Assembly: GCF_001885615.1 (NCBI RefSeq)
Contig: NZ_LSRN01000002.1
Location: 1 to 60,979, forward strand
Source: Alkalibacterium sp. 20
GTDB taxonomy: Bacteria > Bacillota > Bacilli > Lactobacillales > Carnobacteriaceae_A
Direction: 5' to 3'
Length of the DNA: 60,979 bases
Below the pieces are notes generated by a model, which saw nothing but the letters and a program-made list of their open reading frames with translations, made no database searches and had not been told where the DNA came from. Made by a program: the position numbers and the translations under genes. Below, one piece after another: positions 16,684 to 26,680 of the stretch; within the stretch, counting starts at the first letter, position 1, and each line of letters begins with the position of its first letter.

Positions 16684-18930
16684 TTAGTCAGAAATCGTTT
16701 CTCCACTGTCATTACTTTGAATCTCATTAACAGATTCAGATGCTGATATTTTAGTAATGACGATAGCCTCATTCTCGACTGTTGCCAATATTTCTCCGGG
16801 TTCCGGATTATTCAAATAAAATTCAGCAATCTTATCTTCAATTTGTTCTTCAATCACTCTTCTTAAAGGGCGTGCGCCCATTTTAGGATCATAACCTAAA
16901 TCAACCAGTTTTTCTTTTGCCTGCTGAGCGACGTTCAATGTGATTTCATGTTGACTTAGAGCTTCATTGACATCGTCCAGCATCAAATCGACAATTTCCA
17001 GGAGATTTCCCTTTGTAAGAGAGTGAAACTCTACGATGCCGTCAAAACGATTTATAAATTCTGGTTTAAAGTAATCTTGGAGATGGTTTATAATGGAATG
17101 CTGTACGCCACTTAATTGTGCTCCAAACCCAACACTCGATTCAACATTTGTTGTCCCCGCATTACTTGTCATAATTATGATGGTTTCTTTGAAGTTTACT
17201 GTTCTGCCTTGGGCATCTGTTAAGCGTCCATCGTCTAAAACTTGTAAAAACATATGCAGAACATCCGGGTGAGCTTTTTCAACTTCGTCAACCAAGATTA
17301 AACTATACGGGTTTCGTCTTATTTTTTCAGTTAATTGTCCCGCTTCATCATATCCGACATATCCTGGAGGTGAACCAATAAGTTTAGACGTGCTATGTTT
17401 TTCCATGTATTCACTCATGTCCAGACGCACATAGGCATCTTTGCTTCCGAACAATTCCAGGGCTAATGTCTTGGCTAGCTCTGTTTTCCCCACACCAGTA
17501 GGACCTATAAACATAAATGATCCGATCGGACGATTTTTCTGTCTTAATCCAATACGGTTTCTACGAATCGCTCTTGCAACTTTATCGATAGCTTCATCCT
17601 GACCGATAACGTGGTGTCTAAGTGATTTATTTAGATCTTTTAATTGTGTTTGTTCTTTCTCTTTTAATTCACCAACTGGGATGCCAGTTTTAATTTCAAT
17701 GATATTGATGATATCTTGTTCAGTCACTTCGGGTTGTTCAGACTGAGGTGTCTGCTGAGAGATCATTTCTCTGAATTTTGTTGCCTGGTCACGATAAAAG
17801 GCCGCTTTTTCATAGTCTTCTTGTTCCAAAGCTTCTTGCTTGTTTTTTTCCGCGTTGTTTATTTTTTCTTCCAAAGATTTTGGATCAACAGACTGAATGG
17901 TTAAATTCTTTTTAGAACCTGACTCATCCATTAAATCAATGGCTTTGTCCGGTAGGAAACGGTCTTGGATATAGCGGTGGGATAATTCTACAGCACTTTT
18001 TATCGCTTTATCTGAATATTTTACGTGATGATAATCTTCATATTGTTTTTGAATACCTTTTAAAATGGTTAAGGTTTCTTCTATTGAGGGTTCGTCTACT
18101 CTTACAGGCTGCAACCGACGTTCCAGTGCAGGGTCTTTTTCTATTTTTCTGTATTCATTTAAGGTCGTCGCACCAACCAGTTGTAATTCACCTGTGGCTA
18201 ACGCCGGTTTCAAGATATTACCTGCATCCATGCTGCTTCCTTCAGCTGATCCTGCACCAACTATTTCATGTACTTCGTCGATGAATAATATAATCTTATT
18301 ATCTTCACGTAATTCATTCATTAATTGTTGCATGCGTTCTTCAAATTGACCTCTGATGCCTGTTCCTTGGACGAGGGAAGCAACATCTAAACGAATAACT
18401 TCTTTGTCCTGGAGTTTTTGAGGGACTTCTCCGTTAACTATTTTCAGAGCCAAACCTTCGACAATTGCTGTTTTACCAACACCAGCTTCTCCTGTCAGCA
18501 CTGGATTATTTTTTTTTCGTCTATTTAAAACTTCAATGACACGTTCTATTTCTTTATCTCGACCGATGATAGGATCTATTTTACCATCTTTAGCGAGTTG
18601 ATTTAAATTAACACCATACTCACCAAGTATTCCACCGCGACCGCCACCTTGTCTAGGCGGTTGCTGATTGTTCCCGGGGAACGGTTGATTCGGCGGGGTA
18701 GGCTGTTGTTCGTTAGGGTTTTGTTTTTGCGACAGCGCTCTAAACAAATCATCAAATTGATTGAATCCAAAGGGGTCTTGATTATTTCCTTGGTTTAAAC
18801 GTCCTTGCTGTTCCTGCTGTTTTATTTCACGATAACATTTTTGACAAAGATCAATTTCTCGTTTACGACCATTGACGCTTGTTGTTAGATGAATAGTTGC
18901 AGGTCGTTCCATACAACGTTGACAAATCAT
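16684..18930 (-). CDS. clpE: ATP-dependent Clp protease ATP-binding subunit ClpE
   Basis: HSP100 unfoldase that feeds ClpP with heat- or disulfide-damaged proteins (family knowledge). Seen: an N-terminal zinc finger (C3-x2-C6 and C29-x2-C32) diagnostic of ClpE, a Gln/Pro/Asn-rich linker, first AAA+ module with GEAGVGKT, a UVR-like coiled segment between the modules, and second module with GPTGVGKT and the conserved Clp C-terminal domain. I place the start at 18930, giving 748 aa, because AAAGGATG is correctly spaced there; the longer frame to 18966 has no ribosome binding site. Transcribed from a promoter with CtsR boxes. Confidence 0.95.
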   Translation of the reverse strand: MICQRCMERPATIHLTTSVNGRKREIDLCQKCYREIKQQEQQGRLNQGNNQDPFGFNQFDDLFRALSQKQNPNEQQPTPPNQPFPGNNQQPPRQGGGRGGILGEYGVNLNQLAKDGKIDPIIGRDKEIERVIEVLNRRKKNNPVLTGEAGVGKTAIVEGLALKIVNGEVPQKLQDKEVIRLDVASLVQGTGIRGQFEERMQQLMNELREDNKIILFIDEVHEIVGAGSAEGSSMDAGNILKPALATGELQLVGATTLNEYRKIEKDPALERRLQPVRVDEPSIEETLTILKGIQKQYEDYHHVKYSDKAIKSAVELSHRYIQDRFLPDKAIDLMDESGSKKNLTIQSVDPKSLEEKINNAEKNKQEALEQEDYEKAAFYRDQATKFREMISQQTPQSEQPEVTEQDIINIIEIKTGIPVGELKEKEQTQLKDLNKSLRHHVIGQDEAIDKVARAIRRNRIGLRQKNRPIGSFMFIGPTGVGKTELAKTLALELFGSKDAYVRLDMSEYMEKHSTSKLIGSPPGYVGYDEAGQLTEKIRRNPYSLILVDEVEKAHPDVLHMFLQVLDDGRLTDAQGRTVNFKETIIIMTSNAGTTNVESSVGFGAQLSGVQHSIINHLQDYFKPEFINRFDGIVEFHSLTKGNLLEIVDLMLDDVNEALSQHEITLNVAQQAKEKLVDLGYDPKMGARPLRRVIEEQIEDKIAEFYLNNPEPGEILATVENEAIVITKISASESVNEIQSNDSGETISD

Positions 18931-18983
18931 AATATAAAACATCCTTTCGCTTATAGTTTGACTCAATTATACTCGTAATTTCG

Positions 18984-19091
18984 TCAAAGGTCAGTTCAAA
19001 ACAGTTGAGTACATCAATATCCAGACTATTTTATCTGACCAATACTGACCTTTGATAATTATATTATACATTGACCAATTTTGACTTTCAA
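18984..19091 (-). promoter_or_regulatory. clpE promoter with two CtsR boxes and a leader inverted repeat
   Basis: On the minus strand TTGAAA (19086-19091), a 17-nt spacer and TATAAT (19063-19068) form a near-consensus promoter. CtsR box 1, AGTCAAA-ATT-GGTCAAT at 19070-19086, fills the spacer. Box 2, GGTCAGT-ATT-GGTCAGA at 19034-19050, lies just after the expected start of transcription. Both follow the heptad-3-heptad form of the published CtsR operator. TCAAAGGTCAGT at 18984-18995 is the perfect reverse complement of ACTGACCTTTGA at 19044-19055. The rest of the 348-nt gap between clpE and ptsH contains the ptsH promoter. Confidence 0.85.
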
Positions 19092-19182
19092 GTACTAAAT
19101 ATGTAGATTAAGAAAAAATAGTTGTAGGTAAGGGGGAATAATGGTAATCTGTTATAGAAAGAAAGAATAAAATGGATGCTTA

Positions 19183-19211
19183 TTGGGAAAGTGCGGTACA
19201 AACGTTATAAT
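19183..19211 (+). promoter_or_regulatory. ptsHI promoter
   Basis: TTGGGA (19183-19188), a 17-nt spacer and TATAAT (19206-19211), about 67 nt before ptsH. The sequence GCGTAAACGTTCTA just downstream is only a weak match to a catabolite (cre) site. Confidence 0.65.
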
Positions 19212-19278
19212 CCCATAAAGCGTAAACGTTCTATTCCTTTCGATAAAAAAAATACTTTATTTAAAAGGAGAAATTCAA

Positions 19279-19545
19279 ATGGAAAAAAGAGAATATACAA
19301 TTATCGCAGAAACAGGTATTCACGCTAGACCAGCTACTTTATTAGTTCAACAAGCTAGGAAATTCAACTCAGATATCACTTTAGATTATAAAGGTAAATC
19401 TGTTAACTTGAAATCAATCATGGGCGTTATGTCTCTTGGTGTTGGCAAAGGTGCAGAAGTTTCAATTACTGCTGATGGAGCTGACGAAAAAGAAGCTATT
19501 GAAGGAATCGAAGGAACAATTAAAAATGAGGGAATGGCTGAATAA
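19279..19545 (+). CDS. ptsH: Phosphocarrier protein HPr
   Basis: Carries phosphate from enzyme I to the EIIA domains of the sugar phosphotransferase system and, phosphorylated on Ser46, is a CcpA cofactor (family knowledge). Seen: active H15 in GIHARPAT and regulatory S46 in [11 protein letters not shown]. Length 88 aa, as usual. Overlaps ptsI by one base (TAATG). AAAGGAGA precedes the ATG. Confidence 0.97.
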   Translation: MEKREYTIIAETGIHARPATLLVQQARKFNSDITLDYKGKSVNLKSIMGVMSLGVGKGAEVSITADGADEKEAIEGIEGTIKNEGMAE

Positions 19546-21269
19546 TGACTTTAAAAGTATCCGGAATTGCAGCAAGTGATGGAATCGCTCACGCAAAAGC
19601 TTACTTAATGGTTGAACCAGATTTAACTATCGAAAAAACTGATATTTCCGATACCGATTCTGAGATGACTCGTTTAACAGAAGCTATGGATAAATCTAAA
19701 GAACAATTAACTAAAATTAGAGCTATTGCTGCGGAGTCATTAGGTGAAAATGAAGCGCAAGTTTTTGATGCGCACATTATGGTATTGTCAGATCCAGATT
19801 TGATAGATCAAACTAAAACAGTAATCGATAATGAAAATGTTAATGCCGAATTTGCTTTCAAACAAGTAACTGATATGTTTATTACAATGTTTGAGGGAAT
19901 GGAAGATAATGCTTATATGCAGGAGCGTGCAGCTGATATTCGTGATGTCAGAAAACGTGTACTAGCTAATCTGCTGAACGTTACCTTACCATCTCCAGCA
20001 ACAATTGAAGAAGAAGTTATCATTATTGCAGAAGATTTAACACCCAGTGATACAGCTCAACTAAACAAAAAATATGTTAAAGCTTTTGTAACAAACGTCG
20101 GAGGTCGTACATCTCATTCTGCTATTATGGCTAGATCATTGGAAATTCCAGCAATCGTTGGAACAAAAGATATCACAGAGCGAGTATCTGAAAATGATAT
20201 GTTGATCGTAGATGGTTTAGAAGGCGATGTTTACATTAATCCTTCTGAAGACGAGATTTCAGCTTTCAATAAAAAAGCTAAAGAACATGATGAATTGAAA
20301 AAAGAATGGGATCAATTACTAAATGAACCTAGTGTAACTAAAGATGGCAAACATGTTGAATTAGCTGCGAATATTGGTACACCAAAAGATTTAGAAAGTG
20401 TAAAAAACAATGGTGGAGAAGCTATTGGTTTATACCGTACAGAATTCTTATATATGGAATCAACAGAACTACCATCTGAAGAAGACCAATACAATGCATA
20501 TAAAAAGGTATTAGAAGGTATGGGCGATAAGCCAGTCGTTGTGAGAACAATGGACATTGGCGGAGATAAAGAGCTCCCATATTTGAAATTACCAAAAGAA
20601 ATGAATCCATTTTTAGGTTATCGCGCTATCCGCGTTAGTTTAGATCAAGATTCTATTTTCAGAACACAATTAAGAGCTCTATTGCGTGCGTCAGTTCATG
20701 GAACGTTACGTATAATGTTCCCAATGATTGCAACGTTACCAGAGTTTAGAGAAGCTAAAGCAATGTTAGAAGAAGAGAAAGCCTTGTTGCTTGAAGAAGG
20801 AGTAAAGGTCGCTGATCATATTGAAGTGGGAATTATGATTGAAATCCCTGCTGCTGCAGTATTAGCCGATCAATTTGCTAAAGAAGTTGACTTCTTCAGC
20901 ATCGGAACAAATGATTTGATTCAATATACTATGGCTGCGGATAGAATGAACGAACGTGTTTCCTATCTGTATCAACCATATAACCCTTCAATCTTACGCC
21001 TTGTTAAAGGGGTCATAGATGCAGCGCACAAAGAAGGAAAATGGGCAGGTATGTGTGGAGAAATGGCTGGAGATCAGATTGCGGTCCCTCTATTAGTAGG
21101 ACTAGGATTAGATGAATTTTCTATGAGTGCAACAAGCATACTTAAAACAAGAAGCTTGCTCAAAAAATTGGATTCTAACAAAATGAAAGAATTGTCCGAA
21201 AAAGCTCTATCCGAATGTACAACTGTGGATGAAGTTATTGAATTAGTTAATCAATATGTAGAAAATTAA
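19545..21269 (+). CDS. ptsI: PTS enzyme I (phosphoenolpyruvate-protein phosphotransferase)
   Basis: Transfers phosphate from PEP to HPr, the first step of sugar uptake by the PTS (family knowledge). Seen: an N-terminal HPr-binding domain, the phosphorylated H191 in [13 protein letters not shown], and the C-terminal PEP-binding barrel with [21 protein letters not shown] and the catalytic GMCGEMAGD near residues 503-511. Length 574 aa, full. Overlaps ptsH by one base and is followed by a terminator, so ptsHI is a two-gene operon. Confidence 0.97.
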   Translation: MTLKVSGIAASDGIAHAKAYLMVEPDLTIEKTDISDTDSEMTRLTEAMDKSKEQLTKIRAIAAESLGENEAQVFDAHIMVLSDPDLIDQTKTVIDNENVNAEFAFKQVTDMFITMFEGMEDNAYMQERAADIRDVRKRVLANLLNVTLPSPATIEEEVIIIAEDLTPSDTAQLNKKYVKAFVTNVGGRTSHSAIMARSLEIPAIVGTKDITERVSENDMLIVDGLEGDVYINPSEDEISAFNKKAKEHDELKKEWDQLLNEPSVTKDGKHVELAANIGTPKDLESVKNNGGEAIGLYRTEFLYMESTELPSEEDQYNAYKKVLEGMGDKPVVVRTMDIGGDKELPYLKLPKEMNPFLGYRAIRVSLDQDSIFRTQLRALLRASVHGTLRIMFPMIATLPEFREAKAMLEEEKALLLEEGVKVADHIEVGIMIEIPAAAVLADQFAKEVDFFSIGTNDLIQYTMAADRMNERVSYLYQPYNPSILRLVKGVIDAAHKEGKWAGMCGEMAGDQIAVPLLVGLGLDEFSMSATSILKTRSLLKKLDSNKMKELSEKALSECTTVDEVIELVNQYVEN

Positions 21270-21275
21270 TATAAG

Positions 21276-21310
21276 TAGATTGAGTCCGTTAGGGGCTCAA
21301 TCTTTTTTTA
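21276..21310 (+). terminator. Intrinsic terminator after ptsI
   Basis: AGATTGAGTCC pairs with GGGCTCAATCT (one G-U), followed by seven T. Confidence 0.85.
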
Positions 21311-21338
21311 TATAACAGTCTTTTTTAGGAGTGAAAAT

Positions 21339-22208
21339 ATGAAAAAAATCGGATTTATTGGCACGGGTGTGATGGGGAAATCGATTATAGGTCATTTGTT
21401 AGACAATAATTATACAGTGAATATATATAATCGGACAAAATCTAAAGCTGAAACACTCATAAGTGGAGGCGCGATATGGAGGGATTCACCGAGTGAAGTT
21501 GCTGAAGAGTCAGATGTGATAATTACCATGGTTGGATACCCTTCTGACGTAGAAGAGGTGTATTATGGGGAGTTGGGAATCTTTAAAGCTGATATATCTG
21601 ACAAAGTACTTATTGACTTAACGACCAGTACACCATCAATGGCTAAAAAAATCAGTCAGACGGCTTCAGAACACAACGCCAGAGCTTTAGATGCGCCAGT
21701 ATCTGGTGGAGACTTAGGCGCCAAGAATGGAACGTTAACGGTAATGGTAGGTGGAGAGCAGGAAGCCTATGAGTCAATGAAAAGTCTTCTGGAACTTTTC
21801 TCGTCTTCACTTATGTTGCATGGTCCAGCCGGAAGTGGCCAACATACGAAAATGGCAAACCAAATTATGGTAGCAGGCACAATGACAGGTTTAGTAGAAA
21901 TGCTGGTATATGCTGAAAAAGCTGGATTAAATCTTGAAAAGGTAATCAAGACAGTAGGCGGAGGAGCGGCCGGGAACTGGTCATTAGAAAATTATGCTCC
22001 GAGAATTTTAAAGAAAGACTATTCACCGGGCTTTTTTGTTAAACATTTTATTAAAGATCTAAATATAGCTCTAGAAGAATCTGGAAAAATGCAACTGAAT
22101 TTACCCGCAACAAAACTAGCTAAAAATCTTTACGATCAATTGAGTCAAGATGGATATGATGAATCTGGAACCCAATCGTTAATCAAATTATGGTGGGATG
22201 CTGAATAA
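21339..22208 (+). CDS. Beta-hydroxyacid dehydrogenase (3-hydroxyisobutyrate dehydrogenase / tartronate semialdehyde reductase family)
   Basis: NAD(P)-dependent reductase of short beta-hydroxyacids; substrate not determined. Seen: Rossmann loop GFIGTGVMG at residues 5-13, the substrate-binding DAPVSGGDLGAKNGTLTVM region near 126-144, the catalytic-lysine stretch GQHTKMANQ near 167-175, and the ENYAPRILKKDYSPGFFVKH segment. Length 289 aa, typical. It is a single-gene unit between two terminators. The GarR/YkwC type fits best; succinic semialdehyde reductase is another possibility. Confidence 0.87.
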   Translation: MKKIGFIGTGVMGKSIIGHLLDNNYTVNIYNRTKSKAETLISGGAIWRDSPSEVAEESDVIITMVGYPSDVEEVYYGELGIFKADISDKVLIDLTTSTPSMAKKISQTASEHNARALDAPVSGGDLGAKNGTLTVMVGGEQEAYESMKSLLELFSSSLMLHGPAGSGQHTKMANQIMVAGTMTGLVEMLVYAEKAGLNLEKVIKTVGGGAAGNWSLENYAPRILKKDYSPGFFVKHFIKDLNIALEESGKMQLNLPATKLAKNLYDQLSQDGYDESGTQSLIKLWWDAE

Positions 22209-22233
22209 TAATGCGTTTATCTGATGAATAAAA

Positions 22234-22276
22234 AATAAGCGAATCATCGGTTAATCATACCGATGATTCGCTTATT
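22234..22276. terminator. Strong hairpin terminator between convergent genes
   Basis: A 17-bp perfect stem (22234-22250 with 22260-22276). The T tract is best on the minus strand, so it mainly ends the aminotransferase transcript; it may also stop plus-strand transcription. Confidence 0.85.
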
Positions 22277-22285
22277 AGTTTAAGA

Positions 22286-23470
22286 CTATTGCCTACGCAA
22301 GTCATTTACATATTGAGTAAGGCGATCCATAGCTGTCTCTATATCTTCCAAGCTGGAGGCATAGCTAATTCTGAAATAACCTTCTCCTGCATCGCCAAAA
22401 GCGTCACCTGGTATCATGGCAACTTTAAATTTTTTAGCAAATTCGTAACAAAAATCATAGCTTGTCATCGATAGGTTTTCAGGTAGAGAGGCAAAGACGT
22501 AGAAAGCTCCTGTGGGTTCGGTTGTGTCCAAATCCAATGTTCTTAAAGCATGCACAACAGTGTCTCGACGTTTTTTGTAAGCTTGCTTCATTGGAAGCGC
22601 ATCGTCAATGCCATGGGTCAAGGCTTCGATTCCAGCATATTGCGTAATGCTGGAGGCACTTGTTACAAGAGCCTGATGTGTTTTTAAAAGTTCAGTTGTC
22701 AAACTCTCCGGTGCGAAAATCAGACCCAGGCGCCAGCCTGTCATAGCGTGAGATTTAGAAAGGCCATTGATTACAATAGTTTGGCTTCTTAAATGTTCTC
22801 CAAGCGAGATATGGGTCTGATCATATACAAGTTCGCTGTAAATCTCATCACTAATGGCTAGCATATCAGGATAGTTTGAGAGTGTCTGAGCCAGAGTAAT
22901 GACATCTTCTTTAGTCCAAGTGACACCAGTAGGATTATTCGGATAATTCAGGATAATAGCTTTAGGTATTTTGTCTAGGCTTTGAATCGTTTTGTCTATC
23001 ATGTCAGAGGTAATTAAAAAGTCGGTTTCAGAAGTATCCATGTAAACCGGTGTTGCTTGGCTCATTCTTACTAGAGAATCATAGAGAGAAAAAAATGGAG
23101 ACGGAATTAAAACATAATCTCCAGGATTAAGAATCGTAAATAAAGAAGTGGCTAAGGCTTCGGTGGCGCCAACAGTAGCTATCACTTCAGTTTGTGGGTT
23201 GTATTTGAGGTTGTATTTAGCCTCTACAAATTTTGATGCAGCTTCTCTGAGTTTAATGTCTCCGGCGGTACTTGTGTAGAATGAGAAATTAGAATCGATT
23301 GCTCTTTTTGCAGCATCTTTTACGTGTTGTGGTGTAGGGAAATCCGGTTGTCCGAGTGTTAAACGGATTAAGGGCTCAAAAGCAGAGACCTGATCATCAA
23401 ATTGTCTGATTTTAGAAACATCCAAAGCTTTTATTTCGCGATTTAAATTATAAGTATGTGTATTTGTCAT
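22286..23470 (-). CDS. Pyridoxal-phosphate-dependent class I/II aminotransferase
   Basis: Fold-type I aminotransferase. Seen: LGQPDFPTPQHVKDA near residues 38-52, the YPNNPTG substrate/PLP motif, the DEIYSELVYD segment, and the Schiff-base lysine in SKSHAMTGWRLG, then the late FRISYASS with the carboxylate-binding Arg. Length 394 aa. Similar proteins are annotated as aromatic aminotransferase (AraT) or N-acetyl-diaminopimelate aminotransferase (PatA); sequence alone does not settle which, and no dap genes are nearby. TAGGAGGAAAGC supports the start. Confidence 0.9.
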   Translation of the reverse strand: MTNTHTYNLNREIKALDVSKIRQFDDQVSAFEPLIRLTLGQPDFPTPQHVKDAAKRAIDSNFSFYTSTAGDIKLREAASKFVEAKYNLKYNPQTEVIATVGATEALATSLFTILNPGDYVLIPSPFFSLYDSLVRMSQATPVYMDTSETDFLITSDMIDKTIQSLDKIPKAIILNYPNNPTGVTWTKEDVITLAQTLSNYPDMLAISDEIYSELVYDQTHISLGEHLRSQTIVINGLSKSHAMTGWRLGLIFAPESLTTELLKTHQALVTSASSITQYAGIEALTHGIDDALPMKQAYKKRRDTVVHALRTLDLDTTEPTGAFYVFASLPENLSMTSYDFCYEFAKKFKVAMIPGDAFGDAGEGYFRISYASSLEDIETAMDRLTQYVNDLRRQ

Positions 23471-23652
23471 GTGCTTTCCTCCTATTTCAAATTATTTTAC
23501 CATAATTCCTACAAATAATTGATAGTTAATTCTAGTCACCGAGTCATCAATGACAATAAATCCTTAAATCGTAGCGCATCTAATGTAATTCGAGCTGTAA
23601 TCTGTTAAAATAAAAAAGTGAAGAGACAATAGAAGGAGAAAGGTGAAAAAAA

Positions 23653-23904
23653 ATGAATTCATCCCAACTTATCCCAATTATCAAACGTTTAGAAGCTATG
23701 CGTGAAGATCAATCGGAAGAAGTACAAGTTAGACGTTTTGAAAAAGACGGCGTTGAAAAATGTATCGTGCGTTATGATAGCAAGTCTAAAATGTTTGAAC
23801 TTGAAGATCGCACAGCACAGCAAGTATATGAATTCGATAATATTGATTATGTGGCCGTTGAAATACTTGAATTGATCGAATCTGCTACATCTATCGGAGA
23901 GTAA
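23653..23904 (+). CDS. DUF1797 family protein (YkuJ-like)
   Basis: Small 83-aa protein of a family widespread in Bacilli with no defined biochemical role. Seen: an N-terminal helix (SQLIPIIKRLEAMRED) followed by strands QVRRFEKDGVEKCIVRYD and a helix ending in EILELIE. It ends with its own terminator and starts after AGAAGGAGAAAGG. A separate unit from the yqeG operon that follows. Confidence 0.85.
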   Translation: MNSSQLIPIIKRLEAMREDQSEEVQVRRFEKDGVEKCIVRYDSKSKMFELEDRTAQQVYEFDNIDYVAVEILELIESATSIGE

Positions 23905-23911
23905 GAAGTGC

Positions 23912-23946
23912 AAAAAAGGAAGTGCTTTGTGTACTTCCTTTTTTTT
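23912..23946 (+). terminator. Intrinsic terminator after the ykuJ-like gene
   Basis: AAAAAAGGAAGT and ACTTCCTTTTTT form a 12-bp stem with a 9-nt loop and a T tract. Confidence 0.9.
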
Positions 23947-23993
23947 AGAAAATCCCCTTTCGTGCATTGAAATAATAGTTTAGGAGGGAAGTA

Positions 23994-24539
23994 ATGCTGA
24001 GTAGTTTTAAGCCCACGTGGATGGTTGAATCCATTTATCAAATTACACCTGAGCAATTAAAGAAAGCCAATATAAAAGCTATATTAACAGATTTAGATAA
24101 CACTCTAATTGCATGGAATAATCCAGAAGCAACTGAGGAAACTATTCGATGGATCAAACTAATGAAAAAAAATGATATTAAAGTTATTATTTTATCAAAC
24201 AACTCCAATAAACGAGTGAAAAGAGTAGCAAGTATACTGGAATTAGATTTTATACCAAATGCATTGAAACCATTAACGATAGGCTTTAAAAAAGCTATTA
24301 AAGAGTATTCTTTCCCGAGAGAAGAATGGTTGATGGTAGGAGATCAGATCATAACCGATATAAAAGGCGCAAATAACGCGGGGTTTAAAAGTGTATTGGT
24401 TAAACCTATTTTAGATTCCGATGCATGGAATACACGACTAAACAGATTCGTAGAGTTGAAAATAATGAATTACTTGATAAAAAATGATTCAGAAATGAAA
24501 TGGAGAGATACGATACATGGCAGACGAATTAATGAATGA
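23994..24539 (+). CDS. yqeG: YqeG family HAD-IIIA phosphatase
   Basis: HAD-superfamily phosphatase related to mitochondrial PGP phosphatase; substrate in Bacilli unproven. Seen: nucleophile motif I LTDLDNTLI near residues 31-39, motif II ILSNNS near 63-68, and motif III VGDQIITDIKGANNAG near 117-132. Length 181 aa. It overlaps yqeH by 23 nt and heads the conserved yqeGH-yhbY-nadD-yqeK-rsfS-yqeM run. A GGAGGGAAGT ribosome binding site precedes the ATG. Confidence 0.92.
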   Translation: MLSSFKPTWMVESIYQITPEQLKKANIKAILTDLDNTLIAWNNPEATEETIRWIKLMKKNDIKVIILSNNSNKRVKRVASILELDFIPNALKPLTIGFKKAIKEYSFPREEWLMVGDQIITDIKGANNAGFKSVLVKPILDSDAWNTRLNRFVELKIMNYLIKNDSEMKWRDTIHGRRINE

Positions 24540-25647
24540 TGAAATGAGATGTATTGGCTGTGGAGCTATTTTACAATCAAAAGAGGAGTCAATTTCCGGT
24601 TATCTTCCATCTTCCGTATTAGGTGAAAGTGACTCGGAAGATGATGTATATTGTAAACGATGCTTTCGGTTAAGACATTACAATGAAGTTCAGGATGTTG
24701 AGCTAAACGATGACGACTTTTTAAATATGCTTCAGGAATTGAATCAGAAGGATGCTTTAATCGTCAACGTTATAGACATCTTTGATTTCAATGCAAGTAT
24801 TATTTCAGGAATTCAAAGATTTGCGGGTAATAATCCTATAATAATTGTGGCGAATAAAAGTGACCTTTTACCAAAAGTTCATCGAAAAAGCAAGTTGCGT
24901 CAATGGGTGACAGAACAAGTTCAGAGTCATGGCATTAGACCTCAAAATGTGTATTTAGTTAGCGCGTTAAATAAAGAGTCTGTTACAGAATTTATGAAAG
25001 CCCTAGAAAAAGAACGTAAAGGAAAAGATGTTTATGTTGTAGGAACAACCAACGTAGGCAAATCAACATTAATTAATCAAATAATCAATATTGCTACAGA
25101 GTCAGAGAACACAATCACGACATCTTATTTTCCAGGGACGACTTTGGGTAAAATTGAGATTCCACTGGGCAACAAAAAGGTGCTCGTTGATACTCCCGGG
25201 ATCATACAAAAAAATCAATTTTCACAATATTTAAATCCGCAAGAATTAAAAATCGTCACTCCAAGAAAAGAAGTTAAAGCAAAAGCTTATCAATTGAACA
25301 ATAAGCAGACATTGTTTCTCGGTGGATTAGCTAGATTTGATTACTTGATGGGAGAAGGAAAACAGTCATTTGTCTGTTATCTTTCAAACGAAATAACTAT
25401 TCACCGAACAAAAACAGAAAATGCAGATGAATTATATGAAAATCATTTAGGTGAGATGCTGTCTCCGCCTAGCGCTGAATCCGTCGCTACTTTTCCTAAA
25501 TTAAAACGGCATGAATTCAAAATAAAAGAACCGTCAGATATAGTGTTTAACGGCTTGGGGTGGGTATCAATCGATGCTACAGATATACAAGTAGCAGGCT
25601 GGGCACCAGAAGGTGTAGATGTTATAGTGAGAAAACAGCTTATTTAA
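24517..25647 (+). CDS. yqeH: Ribosome biogenesis GTPase YqeH
   Basis: Circularly permuted GTPase needed for 30S subunit assembly (family knowledge). Seen: N-terminal treble-clef zinc finger (MRCIGCG then YCKRCFRLRHY), then G4 NKSDLLPK before G1 GTTNVGKSTL and G3 DTPG, the order that defines circular permutation, and a C-terminal RNA-binding region. Length 376 aa. Starts inside the end of yqeG, implying coupled translation. Confidence 0.95.
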   Translation: MADELMNDEMRCIGCGAILQSKEESISGYLPSSVLGESDSEDDVYCKRCFRLRHYNEVQDVELNDDDFLNMLQELNQKDALIVNVIDIFDFNASIISGIQRFAGNNPIIIVANKSDLLPKVHRKSKLRQWVTEQVQSHGIRPQNVYLVSALNKESVTEFMKALEKERKGKDVYVVGTTNVGKSTLINQIINIATESENTITTSYFPGTTLGKIEIPLGNKKVLVDTPGIIQKNQFSQYLNPQELKIVTPRKEVKAKAYQLNNKQTLFLGGLARFDYLMGEGKQSFVCYLSNEITIHRTKTENADELYENHLGEMLSPPSAESVATFPKLKRHEFKIKEPSDIVFNGLGWVSIDATDIQVAGWAPEGVDVIVRKQLI

Positions 25648-25678
25648 TAAATGTAAAGATATAGAAAAGAGGATCAAT

Positions 25679-25999
25679 ATGAAATTAACAGGTAAACAAA
25701 AACGTTTTTTACGTGCTGAGGCAAATCATCTTTCACCCATTTTTCAAATCGGGAAAAATGGTTTAACTACTGACATGGTCAAAGAATTTGAAGAATCGCT
25801 TGGAAATAAAGAATTAATGAAGGTGCAGTTACTTCAAAACACTGACTGGACTGCTTCTGAAGCGCTGACTTTTATTGAAGAAAATTCCGAAATTATTGTT
25901 GTACAGAAAATAGGCAAAGTATTAGTTTTATTTAAACCTTCTGAAGATGAAAAGTATCAGCGTTACTCTTCTCGCTTGCCTAAATCCAATCATTCATAA
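25679..25999 (+). CDS. yhbY: Ribosome assembly RNA-binding protein YhbY
   Basis: CRM-domain protein associated with pre-50S particles (family knowledge). Seen: the motif LTGKQKRFLRAEANHLSPIF at the N-terminus, then QIGKNGLT, and VQKIGKVLVLFKPS at the end of the CRM fold. Length 106 aa. Lies between yqeH and nadD with short gaps. Also known as yqeI in Bacillus. Confidence 0.94.
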   Translation: MKLTGKQKRFLRAEANHLSPIFQIGKNGLTTDMVKEFEESLGNKELMKVQLLQNTDWTASEALTFIEENSEIIVVQKIGKVLVLFKPSEDEKYQRYSSRLPKSNHS

Positions 26000-26014
26000 A
26001 GGGGAGCATGACCG

Positions 26015-26680
26015 TTGGTAAATATGGTTGCGAATGTCGTCGTGGAACCAAAAGTACTCGATGAGCTGTATCAGACGGTTCCAAGGAGAAAAGTTGGTAT
26101 ATTAGGTGGAACATTTAACCCACCCCATTTGGGGCATTTAATTATTGCTGAACAAGTAAAAAACCAGCTGGGGTTAGAAATGGTAATGTTTTTACCAAGT
26201 GCTAATCCTCCACACAAAAAAGAAAAGAAAACCATCGATGCCAAACACAGGATAGCGATGATACGTGAATCGATCAAAGATAACGAAGGGTTCTCAATTG
26301 AAGAAATCGAAATACAACGTGGGGGTAAAAGTTACACTTACGATACAATTGTTCAACTTAAAGAAATGAATCCGGATATAGAGTTTTATTTTATTATCGG
26401 AGCGGATATGGTAGAGGATTTAAAAAACTGGTATAAAATTGACGACCTTATGCAAATCATTCAATTTGTAGCGGTTAATCGCCCTTATCACAGTTTGGAT
26501 ACGTCTTATCCAGTTATCACGGTTGACGTACCGAACATCGACATTAGTTCGAGTTCGATTCGTCAAAAGGTTATGGATGACTGTTCAATAAAATATTTAG
26601 TTCCTCCAAAAGTTGAGAAATATATCGAAAGTGAAGGATTATATAAAAATGAGAAAAATTCAGATGGATTATCAGAATGA
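26015..26680 (+). CDS. nadD: Nicotinate-nucleotide adenylyltransferase
   Basis: Makes deamido-NAD from nicotinate mononucleotide and ATP (family knowledge). Seen: the nucleotidyltransferase motif GGTFNPPHLGHL near residues 30-41, FIIGADMVEDL, and the C-terminal ISSSSIRQ motif. Length 221 aa. The start is taken as TTG at 26015, spaced 8 nt from GGGGAG; the next ATG at 26024 is possible but less well spaced. Overlaps yqeK by 32 nt. Confidence 0.94.
   Translation: MVNMVANVVVEPKVLDELYQTVPRRKVGILGGTFNPPHLGHLIIAEQVKNQLGLEMVMFLPSANPPHKKEKKTIDAKHRIAMIRESIKDNEGFSIEEIEIQRGGKSYTYDTIVQLKEMNPDIEFYFIIGADMVEDLKNWYKIDDLMQIIQFVAVNRPYHSLDTSYPVITVDVPNIDISSSSIRQKVMDDCSIKYLVPPKVEKYIESEGLYKNEKNSDGLSE

Noticed and set aside
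18931-18966. Longer N-terminus for ClpE starting at 18966
   Set aside because: It would place the ribosome binding site inside the coding sequence and add residues before the conserved zinc finger start; no ribosome binding site precedes 18966.
19220-19233. Possible cre (CcpA) site GCGTAAACGTTCTA before ptsH
   Set aside because: Only the AAACG core fits well; the outer bases that define cre are missing on both sides.
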